The position numbers and the translations under genes are program-made. A stretch of 64,000 nt of DNA from Paenibacillus silviterrae (GTDB lineage: Bacteria > Bacillota > Bacilli > Paenibacillales > NBRC-103111): positions 5,044,501 to 5,108,500 of the forward strand of contig NZ_JASKUT010000001.1 of the NCBI RefSeq assembly GCF_030167925.1, in the 5' to 3' direction. Shown one piece after another: positions 16,514-25,919 of this stretch (positions within the stretch are counted from its first letter, which is position 1; every line of letters starts with the position of its first letter). The notes under the pieces were generated by a model. The model had not been told where the DNA came from. It saw nothing but the letters and a program-made list of their open reading frames with translations, and did no database searches.

Positions 16514-17293
16514 ATGAGTTATTTTCATAATAAAATCGCCGTCATTACAGGCGCCTCGAGCGGGATCGGGGCGATCATGGCTCAAATGCTAGCCGAACGC
16601 GGCGCGATTCCGGTTCTGATGGCACGTTCCGAATCGAAGCTGGAAGAGGTATCGGCAGGGCTTCGCGGGGAGCATGCGGTTTATCGGCTGGACGTAACGG
16701 ATACGGACCAAGTAATGGCTGTGATGGATAAGGTGCTGGAGCGTTATGGCCGAATCGATATTTTGATCAATAATGCGGGGTACGGGGTTTTTGACAAGTT
16801 CATCGATGCATCGCTGGACGAGATCGAACAAATGATGGATGTGAACTACATGGGTACGGTGCGCTGCACCAAGGCGGTTCTGGGGCGGATGCTGCAGCGT
16901 CGATCCGGCCATATCGTTAACATTGCATCCATGGCTGGGAAAATCGGATCTGCCAAATCGACGGGTTATTCCGCTACGAAGCATGCGGTGCTCGGATTTA
17001 CCAACTGTCTCCGGCAAGAGCTAGTGGGAACGGGGGTAGGACTAACGGCCATCAACCCGGGACCGATCGACACGCCGTTCTTCGACATTGCCGACCCTTC
17101 GGGCAACTATGTAAAAAATGTAAAATGGTTCATGCTGAAGCCGGAGAAGGTCGCTGCGAAGGTACTGGAGTCCATTGAGCGGCGGACACCTGAGGTGAAT
17201 CTGCCTTTGACTGCGGCTGCCGGTGTGAAGCTGTATCAGTTGTTTCCACGGTTGTTCGACAGGATCAGCTATAAGCTGTTAAATAAAAAATAA
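16514..17293 (+). CDS. short-chain dehydrogenase/reductase
   Basis: A 259-residue classical SDR oxidoreductase. The cofactor-binding glycine motif is TGASSGIG near residue 12, NNAG occurs as LINNAGYGVF near 87, the catalytic Ser is in VNIASMAG, and YSATKHA carries the Tyr and Lys near 155-159. After the catalytic block, INPGPIDTPFF marks the substrate-loop side. The last 35 residues (LYQLFPRLFDRISYKLLNKK) are hydrophobic and basic, as in membrane-associated DltE/YqjQ-like SDRs. AGGGAGGATGAG precedes the start. Substrate unknown. Confidence 0.9.
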   Translation: MSYFHNKIAVITGASSGIGAIMAQMLAERGAIPVLMARSESKLEEVSAGLRGEHAVYRLDVTDTDQVMAVMDKVLERYGRIDILINNAGYGVFDKFIDASLDEIEQMMDVNYMGTVRCTKAVLGRMLQRRSGHIVNIASMAGKIGSAKSTGYSATKHAVLGFTNCLRQELVGTGVGLTAINPGPIDTPFFDIADPSGNYVKNVKWFMLKPEKVAAKVLESIERRTPEVNLPLTAAAGVKLYQLFPRLFDRISYKLLNKK

Positions 17294-17323
17294 AAAATAT
17301 GAGAAAAAACTCACAAAAAAGGA

Positions 17324-17352
17324 TTGTCAAACCAAAGGTCCTAAGTTATAAT
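17324..17352 (+). promoter_or_regulatory. strong promoter of the surface-protein operon
   Basis: TTGTCA (17324-17329) and a perfect TATAAT (17347-17352) are 17 bp apart, followed by a leader of about 140 nt that contains a terminator-like hairpin. Confidence 0.75.
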
Positions 17353-17421
17353 CTAGGACATTAGGTAATATATGGAATTAAGTCGTTTGATGTCGAAACT
17401 GAATCATTATTGATGACGGAA

Positions 17422-17473
17422 GCACCGCCATGAAACCGAGGGGATCCCCCTTTGTTTTGGTTGCGGTGCTTTT
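17422..17473 (+). terminator. leader terminator/attenuator of the surface operon
   Basis: GCACCGC (17422-17428) pairs with GCGGTGC (17463-17469), and AACC/GGTT and an inner GGGGATCCCC hairpin extend it. TTTT and GTT follow. It stands between the promoter (17324-17352) and the first ribosome-binding site at about 17485, so transcription of the genes downstream should require readthrough or antitermination. I do not recognise the preceding 70 nt as a known riboswitch class. Confidence 0.7.
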
Positions 17474-17497
17474 GTTATGAAAAAGGGGAGAGTCGTG

Positions 17498-17638
17498 ATG
17501 ATGGTTAAGAAAAAGAGAAAAAAATGGATTGCGATGATGATGAAAGCGTTTCGGAGGTTGGCTGCCGGAGTGAATGCTGGCGTTTTGAGAGATTTGGGAG
17601 GAGGAGGACTGCAGCGTACGGGCGGATTGTGCCTGTAA
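17498..17638 (+). CDS. 46-residue basic peptide, first ORF of the surface operon
   Basis: A strong GGGGAGAG (17486-17492) is followed by GTG 17495, ATG 17498 and ATG 17501 in one frame, which runs to TAA 17636-17638. The product starts MMVKKKRKKWIAMMMKAF and is very basic and amphipathic for about 25 residues. It then becomes glycine-rich (DLGGGGLQRTGG) and ends in CL. It stops 50 bp before the SLH gene. It could be a leader peptide coupling translation to the operon, or a small secreted or membrane-active peptide. I recognise no family. Confidence 0.5.
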   Translation: MMVKKKRKKWIAMMMKAFRRLAAGVNAGVLRDLGGGGLQRTGGLCL

Positions 17639-17688
17639 TAAGGCGGGTATTGACCTGCGGCGGGACTATTTCACTAGGAGAGATGATA

Positions 17689-18909
17689 ATGAGAATGAGA
17701 AAGCCATCTATGAAAACCATGCTTGCCTTGACGGCTTCGTTGGTGCTTGTACCACTGATTCATGCTGTGCCCTCTATGGCGGATGAGAATCCCACCGGAT
17801 TTGCCGACCTGCGGGACCATTGGGCTAAGGATACGGTGGCGAAGGCCATCTCCAAAAAATACGTCGACGGATACAGCGACGGTTCGTTTCGGCCGGAGGA
17901 TTACGTAAGCACGGCTGAGTTCATTAAAATGGTGGCTGCAGCGACCAAGCTTCCCGTGAACGGCACGGTAGAGGGCAGAGATTGGTATGTTCCGTATGTA
18001 AAAGCGGCGATAGAGAAGGGCATTGTGCGAGAGGATTCAATCCATGGGGATACGATCAATAAGCCCATCTCGAGACTTGATATGGCGAAGATTGCTGTAA
18101 GGGCAACAGATCCTAGCCTTCAGCAGCCGCAGGTGAACCTTAACGATGAAGGGGCTATGTTCACGGCGGCGACCAAAGGGTTGATTCAGGGCTTGCATAA
18201 CGGGGATTTGGCCCCGAATGGCAGTACGACCCGAGCGCAATCCGTAACGATCATCGAGCGCATCCTGAGCGTGAATAGCGGGGAGAAGCTGGAGACGGAC
18301 AAGAAGGCTGTCGCTAATGCGGAGCTGGCTTTTAAGCGGACGAATCTGTTCTCGATGATTCCGGTGTTTGGTGGGAAGCAAGGCCAGACAACTACGTGGA
18401 CTCCGGACAAACTGGTGTTGGAGACGGAGGATGGGTTGTTCCGAGGTGAGATTGACCAGGTGGTGGCCATTGACATGGCGGATCCTGATGATCCGAATCG
18501 GCATATGCTGGGGGATATTAGTGAGCTGCGGTGGTTTGCACCTGCAATTATTGATAACCATCCGTATGTTAAAGATTTTCCAGATAGCTATGTAATACTG
18601 GTGAAAAGCCATGTAGATTATGTTAAAGATACTCAAGCTTATAGTGAAAATGGTCGCGTGGGTTTTGCAATTTATGGTTTTGAGAGCCCGGATTATGAGG
18701 CTTTTTCCAATGGAGCTTTAAATACGTTAGCGCAGGTCTTTAAAACAAGGCGTGGAGATATGCAAGCATTCATCTTACCTAAAACTGGATTTAATACACG
18801 GGAAGATATAGCTATTCAATTGAGCGCTCCATCGAGGCCCCCAGTGGACACATCTACACGGACAATTACCGCAATATGGGTACCCTCAGCAAGTAATAAC
18901 TCGAAGTAG
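17689..18909 (+). CDS. SLH-domain surface protein
   Basis: A 406-residue exported protein. Residues 1-33 are a signal peptide (MRMRKPSMKTMLALTASLVLVPLIHAVPSMA). Three S-layer-homology units follow in about residues 38-200, visible as FADLRDHWAKDTVAKA with GYSDGSFRPEDYVSTAEF, WYVPYVKAAIEKGIV with ISRLDMAKIAVRA, and AATKGLIQG with STTRAQSVTIIERIL. These should bind pyruvylated cell-wall polymer. The C-terminal 200 residues are unassigned. AGGAGA lies about 7 bp before ATG 17689; the open frame reaches back to 17524 but has no ribosome-binding site there. The giant surface protein starts 55 bp downstream. Confidence 0.85.
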   Translation: MRMRKPSMKTMLALTASLVLVPLIHAVPSMADENPTGFADLRDHWAKDTVAKAISKKYVDGYSDGSFRPEDYVSTAEFIKMVAAATKLPVNGTVEGRDWYVPYVKAAIEKGIVREDSIHGDTINKPISRLDMAKIAVRATDPSLQQPQVNLNDEGAMFTAATKGLIQGLHNGDLAPNGSTTRAQSVTIIERILSVNSGEKLETDKKAVANAELAFKRTNLFSMIPVFGGKQGQTTTWTPDKLVLETEDGLFRGEIDQVVAIDMADPDDPNRHMLGDISELRWFAPAIIDNHPYVKDFPDSYVILVKSHVDYVKDTQAYSENGRVGFAIYGFESPDYEAFSNGALNTLAQVFKTRRGDMQAFILPKTGFNTREDIAIQLSAPSRPPVDTSTRTITAIWVPSASNNSK

Positions 18910-18964
18910 GGATAAGAACATTCGAATAAATTAGACCCTTAGAGATTAAAGAGGTGAAATATAA

Positions 18965-21900
18965 TTGATCTACTCGCGTAGATCCCATAGGAGAAATATA
19001 AGCATCATACTGCTTGTAATAATTATTTCCAATTCCCCTCTAACTCAGTTATTTGGTGAGGCGTTACGAAAAGCATTTGCAGCAACACCAGACTCGATAA
19101 TCACTCCACTAGGTTTAAGTTATGGAGGAGCCATCATGGTCGGGGATAAGTATTACTCTGCCAGCAGCTATTTGTCCGGGGGAACGATTAGTGTATCAGC
19201 ACCTACAGGCAAAGTGATCAGCAAAATATTTCATGGGGCTCTGGATATTACACCTCCGGCTGCAATAGGAAGAAACAACTATTCCGGTCTAGTCAACGAT
19301 ATTAACGGAACTATTCGATCCGTAATTTCAGCAAATAATACGAAGGGAACCCAATTGTATTATGCATGGTATCGCTACATTCCGGGGGGATCCCAGGGGC
19401 GAAATTGGTATGCTGATGTGGAAAATAAGGACGGGAATATTGTTAGAATTAGCTGCGGGCCGGATCCATTTGGTCCGGCCGTTTATAGAAGAGGGTCTAC
19501 AACTTCTACCGAATCCATCAATGGTTATACGATGCCGATCCTTCCAGGATGTTCATCCACGGATTTTCCGGAGCTAAAAGCCCTTAGTTTAGCTGGGTGG
19601 AAAGAGTTCCCTTATCGCCTCAACGGAGTTGATATACCCGACTCTGCAGTAACGAATGTTAAAGCTACTTCGGCTAGTGTCAATACATCTTTGCCAGAGC
19701 CCATCACAGGTCCCGATGGATCTCACTTTGGTTACCCTAGACCTGAGCTGTTTAGTGACATTGAAGTCAAACCTGATCCTAGCAATTCCAGCCAATTCCG
19801 AGTTTACTTCCAGCAGAGATTTGATAGCTTTAATCCCAATTACGAATCATCCAAAGAACTCAACAACCCACCAAACGGTGCTAAAGTCATCGTGTACTAC
19901 GCAGCCTTTGTCATTAACCTCGCCGGGAAAACCTACGAATACGACAACGAGGTTCGAGTCGAATTTGAAACCCCTCCAGCCGGAGCCAACCTTACAGTCA
20001 ATGACTTAATTGCACCTGCCTGCGTGGGAGTGGACACCCCTGCTAATTTCACCTTCAGCTTCGCCAACACCGGTGGAAGCGACATTACATCACCGTTTCA
20101 AGCCAAGGTGGTCATTGACGGGTCAACTTACAGAACGTACAACTACACGGGGTTAACGTCCGGAGATAGTAGAACGGAAACCTTCTCCAAAACATTCGGC
20201 AGCACAACGTATTACCAAATCACTATAGTAGTAGATTCCATATCCGGTGAATCGAGCAACTCAGATAACAGCAAAGGCATCTCACTTCAACCGAAGGCCT
20301 CCTGCGGTGGCGGAGGAGGTCCTCCGGTTCCGGAAACAATAACAGGCGACTTCACGATAGAAAAAGTAACGATGCCTTATGGGCAGACTAATACAATGTT
20401 TCCAGTCGGCGTATCCGTCACAGGAACCAGTGGCAGTACAACGTGTGCGATCAGCCAGTTTGGGTTCATCTTCGAACAGAACGGCGTGGTTCGAGACTAT
20501 GTAGGAGCGAGGTCTTCGGCAAACACGCAAGGCTTCGCAGGACCTCCTTACCCTGGCGGGATGGGGGAGGGCTCCGTCAATGTCACGATGAAAATTATCA
20601 CGACATGCGGAACAACCAAAGTGGTCGGACCGAAGAGCTTCACCATCACCATTGCCCCAAACAACAACCCGCCATTCGGTTATCCCGGATGGTTTGCCAG
20701 AGGGAATACGAATAACTTTCCGGCTATTGAAGAAGTCGTTGTTGGAAATTTCATCGATCTTGGCATCATTAAGGATCGAATGAAGACGCCACTGGAGCCG
20801 TATGACCCGGAAGGAGATGGGTTTTTCCCTACGTGGGATTTTGCGGGAAGCGATGATCCATGGATTCGAAATCTGGCGGATAAACATGTCGGCTATGGCT
20901 TTGATGAGCGAGACGAAAGATTTAGCAGCATTAAGGCCGACGTCTTAGGACCCCATACAGTTAAAATGAAACTGACGGATACGCGCGGGGCACAAAGCAG
21001 CTGGAGATCGGCAACGATCAATGTAGTCAAGCCGAACCCGATTGCCGTTTGTGATGCACCGGCGGAAATGAAGTCCAACCGACCGCTTGCACCCGCTGCC
21101 ATCAACGCAGACAAGAGCCGAAGCCCGATGGGACGGGCCATCGATCATTCGATAGACGAGTGGATCAATAAACAACCGACCTACGTGAACAATACGGGCA
21201 GCGATATTACAGTTACCGTCACGCTGAACAAGGTCTATGACTCTGCCGGTTTAGCGTCGGAAAACTCGAGCAGCTGCAGCATCATCGTTCACCCGGACGT
21301 TCCGCCGATTGCGAGTATTAACGCACCGTCGCTCGGTATTCGCGGCGAGGAATATGACATATTAAATCAGTCCTACAGCCCGGATGGCGATATTTTGACG
21401 CAGACGATCTGGTATATGAGATACGATGCCAACAACGACGGGACCTTCTCCGATGTGACGGAGCCATGGACGGAAGTAATGGGTACTCTGTCCAGGTATG
21501 TATTCAAGCCGACAAAAGTAGGAAAATACAAATTTAAGCTTCGCGCCATTGAAGATTACGGTGCCTATGCCGAAGCGGAATCCGGCATCATGGACGTCAT
21601 TAACCAGCCTCCTGAGGTATCCTTCGATTTGTCGGGCAATAGTCCGAATCCAGACCCTAACCCGCCGCGGGCGTACCGAGCCTCCGATATTATGCGGACA
21701 TGGCAGCTCTTTGCATCCAATACGAATCAAGCGTTAAGCAGAACGCCGACCTACAATTGGCAAAATGAGAGCGAGGCATTACAGTCCGGAGCCGGCAAAG
21801 GGAAGGAGATTCAATACCACTATTGGAACATGATCTCAACCCCTGCCGGGTTTGCTGGAGCGACTCCGTATAGTTCGCCGTTTAACGATAACGGCTTTGG

Positions 21901-24900
21901 CAAGAACGGGGTTTCCGTGTATAAAGCCATGACGGCCCCGAATCCGGATTACTCTCAGCCCTTGCTGGTCCCGGATTCGAGCGGTCAGCCTATAGGGCTT
22001 GTTTCGGGCGATACCAAAATAGAAACGGATAAAACCCACCTCTATTTTCAAATACAAGGACGGTTCTATGCCCTAAACAAAAACAAAATAGGCCGTTACA
22101 AGCTGGAGCTTGTTTGGTCCGAAACCTGCAGCGGATGTTTCCCTAACGGACAGTATGTTCACAAGTGGCTGGATGGAAGTCCCTACGATTACATTTTGTC
22201 TTACCAAAACATTCCTTTGACGATTTTTACTACGGGCGAGTCTATCGACAATAATTCATTGAGATTTGTTTTTGCTGAAAAGACGGTGTATTTGATTTTT
22301 AAGAAAAAGAAGTTGATTTCGGAAGAAGTAAGTGAAGATGGTGAAGTATACAGAACATACCAAGATAGTCTCATGGCTTGCACTTATAAGGCATTGGATG
22401 GGTCTTTGATTGGCTGCTTTGAAGCCCCGGGTACAACGAGTTACAATATCGTCGCAAAAGACATTGTAGCCAAAGAAGACCATGTCGTCTTCTTTTACGA
22501 TAGTGATGGGTATTATTCGAACAATGGGTACTTTGGGAATCATTTCTACGAAATTGATCAGTACGGTAACGTGGTAAAAACAGGGGACATCTCCGGAAAT
22601 AATCCGTGGGTGCCCGTCACCTATGAGGCCAAGTATGTACAATGGCCTTATACCGATAGACCGTTAGGCTACAACCCTCCGAAGTATGTGGACACGCAGT
22701 GCAGATTCTACCAAACGCCAACGCGATATAAGGACCGGGACGGCAATTCGTACTTTTACGAGGAGAAGCAGTGCCTTACACCCGAAGGCAGTACGATGAA
22801 GGGTTATACGGAATTCAACATGAGGGCTTATCCGGAGCTGGCGCTGGGGATTTACGTAGCCAAGTACGATAAGGATTACAAATTAGTGTGGAGAGCCAGG
22901 ACCGGCGGCAATTCCTTATCTTTCAGCGCTGCTTATACGTACGACTGGCAGGAAAACATCAATACGATGATTGTGAATCCGTTAAACAATACGATCGTCA
23001 GTAAAACGCTCTATACCGTCGGCGGCTATTGGGGTGACAGCAGAACGATCGTCAACAACACGATTGATATGACAACGGGAGCAGTTGGGGGCTGGGGGGG
23101 ACCGGTAGTTTCCGGGATGTCTACTACCATGCACGTGGACGGTGCCGGTAATTATGTTTCCGGGACGTGTCCATCCAATATCTATAACCAGTGTGCCGAT
23201 CACAGCAGAGGCGGAGGCAGGATTCTTTCCGGAGCGGTCGGGTTTGCGTCCAGTGCGGTGGAAACCGTCAATACCAAAGGGTTAGCCGAGTATATGGGCG
23301 ATGGGCTGCTCGTGAGCGCCTGGATGCATTATAGCTGGGTAACCGGTTATGCAAGTCCGCCATATGGCCCGACGGTATACTGGATTGATAAGGGACCTGT
23401 TGCGGAGGCGGCGGCAGTTACGCCTAGATATCAATACGGGCAATTCTTGTCCGGGGAAGCGGCCGCAGATGCGGAACTGATGTTTACCTTTAAAGCCGAG
23501 CAGAACAAAATCGATACCGAGTTATTCGGCTATTCGTTCCGTGCCCAGGATGGCATGAACCGTTATGCTATAGAATTTGACGGGGCCAACGTGTTTCTTT
23601 CCAAATATATAAACAAAGCCAGGACGGTGATCGCTTCATCATCTTATAACATTCAGGACGGCAAGAGCTACAATGTAAAAATCAGGACCGTAGGCAGCAC
23701 GATAAATGTTTGGCTTAATAAGGTAAACTACTTTGCTGATGTGGTGGATGAACAATTTCCTTTCAACGGCAGGTTCGGACCGTTCACGGATAAATCGTTC
23801 GTGACGTTCAGTGCTATGAGTATGAAGCCTTATGCGGAGACCGATCTATGGAATGCCGACTACGCTATTCTGGACGAGCAAACAGGACTGGCAGAGCTGA
23901 AATACGATAATGTTACATTCGATGATCCCGAGTCGGATCCGATGGCCGGTTCGTTTACGTGGAGCTATGTGCACACACCGATGTTTCTTAACAATGGAGG
24001 CGTATCTCCATTAAGCGGCCGGAGCTACGCATCAGGGATGCCGACCTTCGACAGGGTGGGACAATGGGATGTCGCTTTAAAAGCAAAGGATGATCCGTAT
24101 CCTTCTCCGGAGTATAAGTATCCGAATATGGCCTTCGACGCTTACAGGAAAAATTCGAACACATTTAAAAAAAGCATTATTGTACACCGAAGGCCTGTAG
24201 CTGTATTCAGCGCCGTTATGAACACGGATGGCACGGTAAGCTGGACCGATACCTCTTACGACCCAGATCGTTATCATGTTCCCACGGGTCAAATTGAGCC
24301 GGGTTATGAACTGAGCCGAGGGATTGTAGAAAGAAGATATTGGTACATTGCGCCGGACGGAACGATATCCGATACGAAGCTGGATAGGGTCGTGGATTCC
24401 GGAACGTACACGATCGGGCTGCAGGTGAGAGATGAATTCGGAGCCTGGTCTTGGCCGGAGACGGCGACCATCGATGTAGGTCTCAAGCCGAATCATCCTC
24501 CTAGGGTCGTTCTGATGTTCCCTACAGGATCGAAGGATACGCCGGACTTTTTGCCTGTTGGTACCTCTCCGACTATCACGTGGAATCAGACGGATATTGA
24601 CCCGGATACGACGTTTACGGCTTACGAGGTGTATGTCGGCCAAATCGGAAGGGATTGGTGGGGAAAGGAGTACGAAAGCCCGATTGGCCCAGGTGTGAAG
24701 ACCTTCAGCACCAAGGCGGAGACCTATAGTTATCTGGCAACCTTTACCGGAAACGCGACCTTGAAATATCACATTAAAGTCAGGGTCAAGGATGAAACCA
24801 TGTGGTCTTCCTGGTCGAATAGCGGATATTTAGGCAGCCGCAGACCTCCTGTCGTTCAACTGACTTTCCCAAGCGGAACCTACGAGAATCCGACGCCGGT

Positions 24901-25192
24901 AGCGGATTTGCGTCCTACCATCACATGGAATCAAAAGGATGAAGATACCGGACGCATATCATATCAGCAAATTCGGGTTTGGACCGAGGACGGTACCGTG
25001 GTGGCAAGTGCGGACATCAGCGTCCCGGTTGCCGATAGAACGAAGTTGAGCGGCAGTTGGACGATGAATGTGGATGCCCCGCGTGCTTCGAAGTTGAAGG
25101 TTCAGCTCAGGGTAATGAATGAAAGCTCCGTATGGTCGGAATGGTCCAATATTGGTTGGATGGTGCGTGTTGTTCCTGTACAATCTGCGTAG
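18965..25192 (+). CDS. giant secreted repeat protein, exon 1 (split by group II intron)
   Basis: Translation starts at TTG 18965 behind GAGGTGA. The product begins with a basic N-terminus and a hydrophobic signal segment (about residues 14-42, ending AFAA). A CARDB-like domain follows near 340-435, then a GGGGG linker, several PKD/Ig-like modules (about 550-900 and 1690-1860), a beta-rich region, and a LamG-like module near 1550-1660. Three Fn3-like repeats with PTITWNQ cores end it. The frame reads to TAG 25190, but the exon proper ends at codon 2066 (25162), where a group II intron begins. Without splicing, nine intron codons are added. No sortase motif or SLH domain is present, so anchoring may rely on the upstream SLH protein. 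GC content drops around 18.6-20.3 kb. Confidence 0.85.
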   Translation: MIYSRRSHRRNISIILLVIIISNSPLTQLFGEALRKAFAATPDSIITPLGLSYGGAIMVGDKYYSASSYLSGGTISVSAPTGKVISKIFHGALDITPPAAIGRNNYSGLVNDINGTIRSVISANNTKGTQLYYAWYRYIPGGSQGRNWYADVENKDGNIVRISCGPDPFGPAVYRRGSTTSTESINGYTMPILPGCSSTDFPELKALSLAGWKEFPYRLNGVDIPDSAVTNVKATSASVNTSLPEPITGPDGSHFGYPRPELFSDIEVKPDPSNSSQFRVYFQQRFDSFNPNYESSKELNNPPNGAKVIVYYAAFVINLAGKTYEYDNEVRVEFETPPAGANLTVNDLIAPACVGVDTPANFTFSFANTGGSDITSPFQAKVVIDGSTYRTYNYTGLTSGDSRTETFSKTFGSTTYYQITIVVDSISGESSNSDNSKGISLQPKASCGGGGGPPVPETITGDFTIEKVTMPYGQTNTMFPVGVSVTGTSGSTTCAISQFGFIFEQNGVVRDYVGARSSANTQGFAGPPYPGGMGEGSVNVTMKIITTCGTTKVVGPKSFTITIAPNNNPPFGYPGWFARGNTNNFPAIEEVVVGNFIDLGIIKDRMKTPLEPYDPEGDGFFPTWDFAGSDDPWIRNLADKHVGYGFDERDERFSSIKADVLGPHTVKMKLTDTRGAQSSWRSATINVVKPNPIAVCDAPAEMKSNRPLAPAAINADKSRSPMGRAIDHSIDEWINKQPTYVNNTGSDITVTVTLNKVYDSAGLASENSSSCSIIVHPDVPPIASINAPSLGIRGEEYDILNQSYSPDGDILTQTIWYMRYDANNDGTFSDVTEPWTEVMGTLSRYVFKPTKVGKYKFKLRAIEDYGAYAEAESGIMDVINQPPEVSFDLSGNSPNPDPNPPRAYRASDIMRTWQLFASNTNQALSRTPTYNWQNESEALQSGAGKGKEIQYHYWNMISTPAGFAGATPYSSPFNDNGFGKNGVSVYKAMTAPNPDYSQPLLVPDSSGQPIGLVSGDTKIETDKTHLYFQIQGRFYALNKNKIGRYKLELVWSETCSGCFPNGQYVHKWLDGSPYDYILSYQNIPLTIFTTGESIDNNSLRFVFAEKTVYLIFKKKKLISEEVSEDGEVYRTYQDSLMACTYKALDGSLIGCFEAPGTTSYNIVAKDIVAKEDHVVFFYDSDGYYSNNGYFGNHFYEIDQYGNVVKTGDISGNNPWVPVTYEAKYVQWPYTDRPLGYNPPKYVDTQCRFYQTPTRYKDRDGNSYFYEEKQCLTPEGSTMKGYTEFNMRAYPELALGIYVAKYDKDYKLVWRARTGGNSLSFSAAYTYDWQENINTMIVNPLNNTIVSKTLYTVGGYWGDSRTIVNNTIDMTTGAVGGWGGPVVSGMSTTMHVDGAGNYVSGTCPSNIYNQCADHSRGGGRILSGAVGFASSAVETVNTKGLAEYMGDGLLVSAWMHYSWVTGYASPPYGPTVYWIDKGPVAEAAAVTPRYQYGQFLSGEAAADAELMFTFKAEQNKIDTELFGYSFRAQDGMNRYAIEFDGANVFLSKYINKARTVIASSSYNIQDGKSYNVKIRTVGSTINVWLNKVNYFADVVDEQFPFNGRFGPFTDKSFVTFSAMSMKPYAETDLWNADYAILDEQTGLAELKYDNVTFDDPESDPMAGSFTWSYVHTPMFLNNGGVSPLSGRSYASGMPTFDRVGQWDVALKAKDDPYPSPEYKYPNMAFDAYRKNSNTFKKSIIVHRRPVAVFSAVMNTDGTVSWTDTSYDPDRYHVPTGQIEPGYELSRGIVERRYWYIAPDGTISDTKLDRVVDSGTYTIGLQVRDEFGAWSWPETATIDVGLKPNHPPRVVLMFPTGSKDTPDFLPVGTSPTITWNQTDIDPDTTFTAYEVYVGQIGRDWWGKEYESPIGPGVKTFSTKAETYSYLATFTGNATLKYHIKVRVKDETMWSSWSNSGYLGSRRPPVVQLTFPSGTYENPTPVADLRPTITWNQKDEDTGRISYQQIRVWTEDGTVVASADISVPVADRTKLSGSWTMNVDAPRASKLKVQLRVMNESSVWSEWSNIGWMVRVVPVQSA

Positions 25193-25919
25193 AAATACGC
25201 AGCAAAAGCAGGGGGTTCTCCTGAACCTAACTCTATACGGAATAATTGGGTGAAACTCCCGATGTGTTAGAAAACTGGCTAACACTCCCTAATCTCCGAT
25301 ATGCATAACCGGACACCTCCGTTTATGTATAAAGCTCGGTAAAGTCGGCGAAAACGTGACCTGAGAAGCGGTTAAGGAAGTAGTCGGGGGGCTATAAAGT
25401 GACTATGCTGAGAATGACTGTCCAAGATAGTCTGACGAACCTTCGAAGGGAAGGCTCGTAACCAAGAGGCAATCGAATCAAGAAGAATGCCGCTCCCGTT
25501 AAGGGAGTGTTACCGAGGGTAAACTGTTCATCCATGGAATACCTTCACGCATCCTATTAAGGATGTTAAGTTCCGAGTCCTCCAGTTGCGGACGAAAGAA
25601 TGGTAACCGGGTCATAGAAGGCAGCTAAGGTCACATGGAAAGCTAACGTATAGGGAACAGCAGAACCACAGCGGGAAGTGGAAAGGGCGGGTGTACCCGA
25701 TATTCCTAAGCAAGGAGGAAATGCCTGCTGAAGCTGTGGGGCAGCAGCCCGTAGTAGTCCGGGAATGGGAAAGCCATTCACATGGCGAAGGGGCAAAGTC
25801 TAAGCGTTCATCTTGCTTAGATGGAACGCCGTATGCGATGAAAAGTCGCACGTACGGTGTGAAGAAGGGGAAAAGGAAACCCTAACGTGAAGTCGAGGCG
25901 GATCCTTACCTATTTCTAT
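25163..25919 (+). mobile_element. ORF-less group II intron (757 nt)
   Basis: The 5' end is GTGCG (25163), matching the group II consensus. Domain V is ACGCCGTATGCGATGAAAAG and onward to 25860, forming the conserved hairpin. Domain VI follows and the 3' end is CCTTACCTATTTCTAT at 25919. The CCCGTAGTAGTCCGGGAATG block (25748-25767) matches the region before domain IV of mobile introns. Domain IV is only a TCTAAGC/GCTTAGA hairpin (25799-25821), with no reverse-transcriptase gene. EBS1 CATCCA (25529-25534) pairs perfectly with IBS1 TGGATG (25157-25162), and EBS2 ACCAA (25461-25465) with IBS2 TTGGT (25152-25156). It must be mobilised and perhaps spliced with a maturase encoded elsewhere. Confidence 0.92.

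Noticed and set aside
17353..17421. c-di-GMP (GEMM) riboswitch before the surface operon
   Set aside because: The GCAAACC, GACGCAAAG and tetraloop-receptor elements of GEMM are missing.
25887..25919. Independent start of the downstream surface ORF at ATG 25887
   Set aside because: That ATG is inside domain VI of the group II intron and lacks a ribosome-binding site; exon joining explains the frame better.
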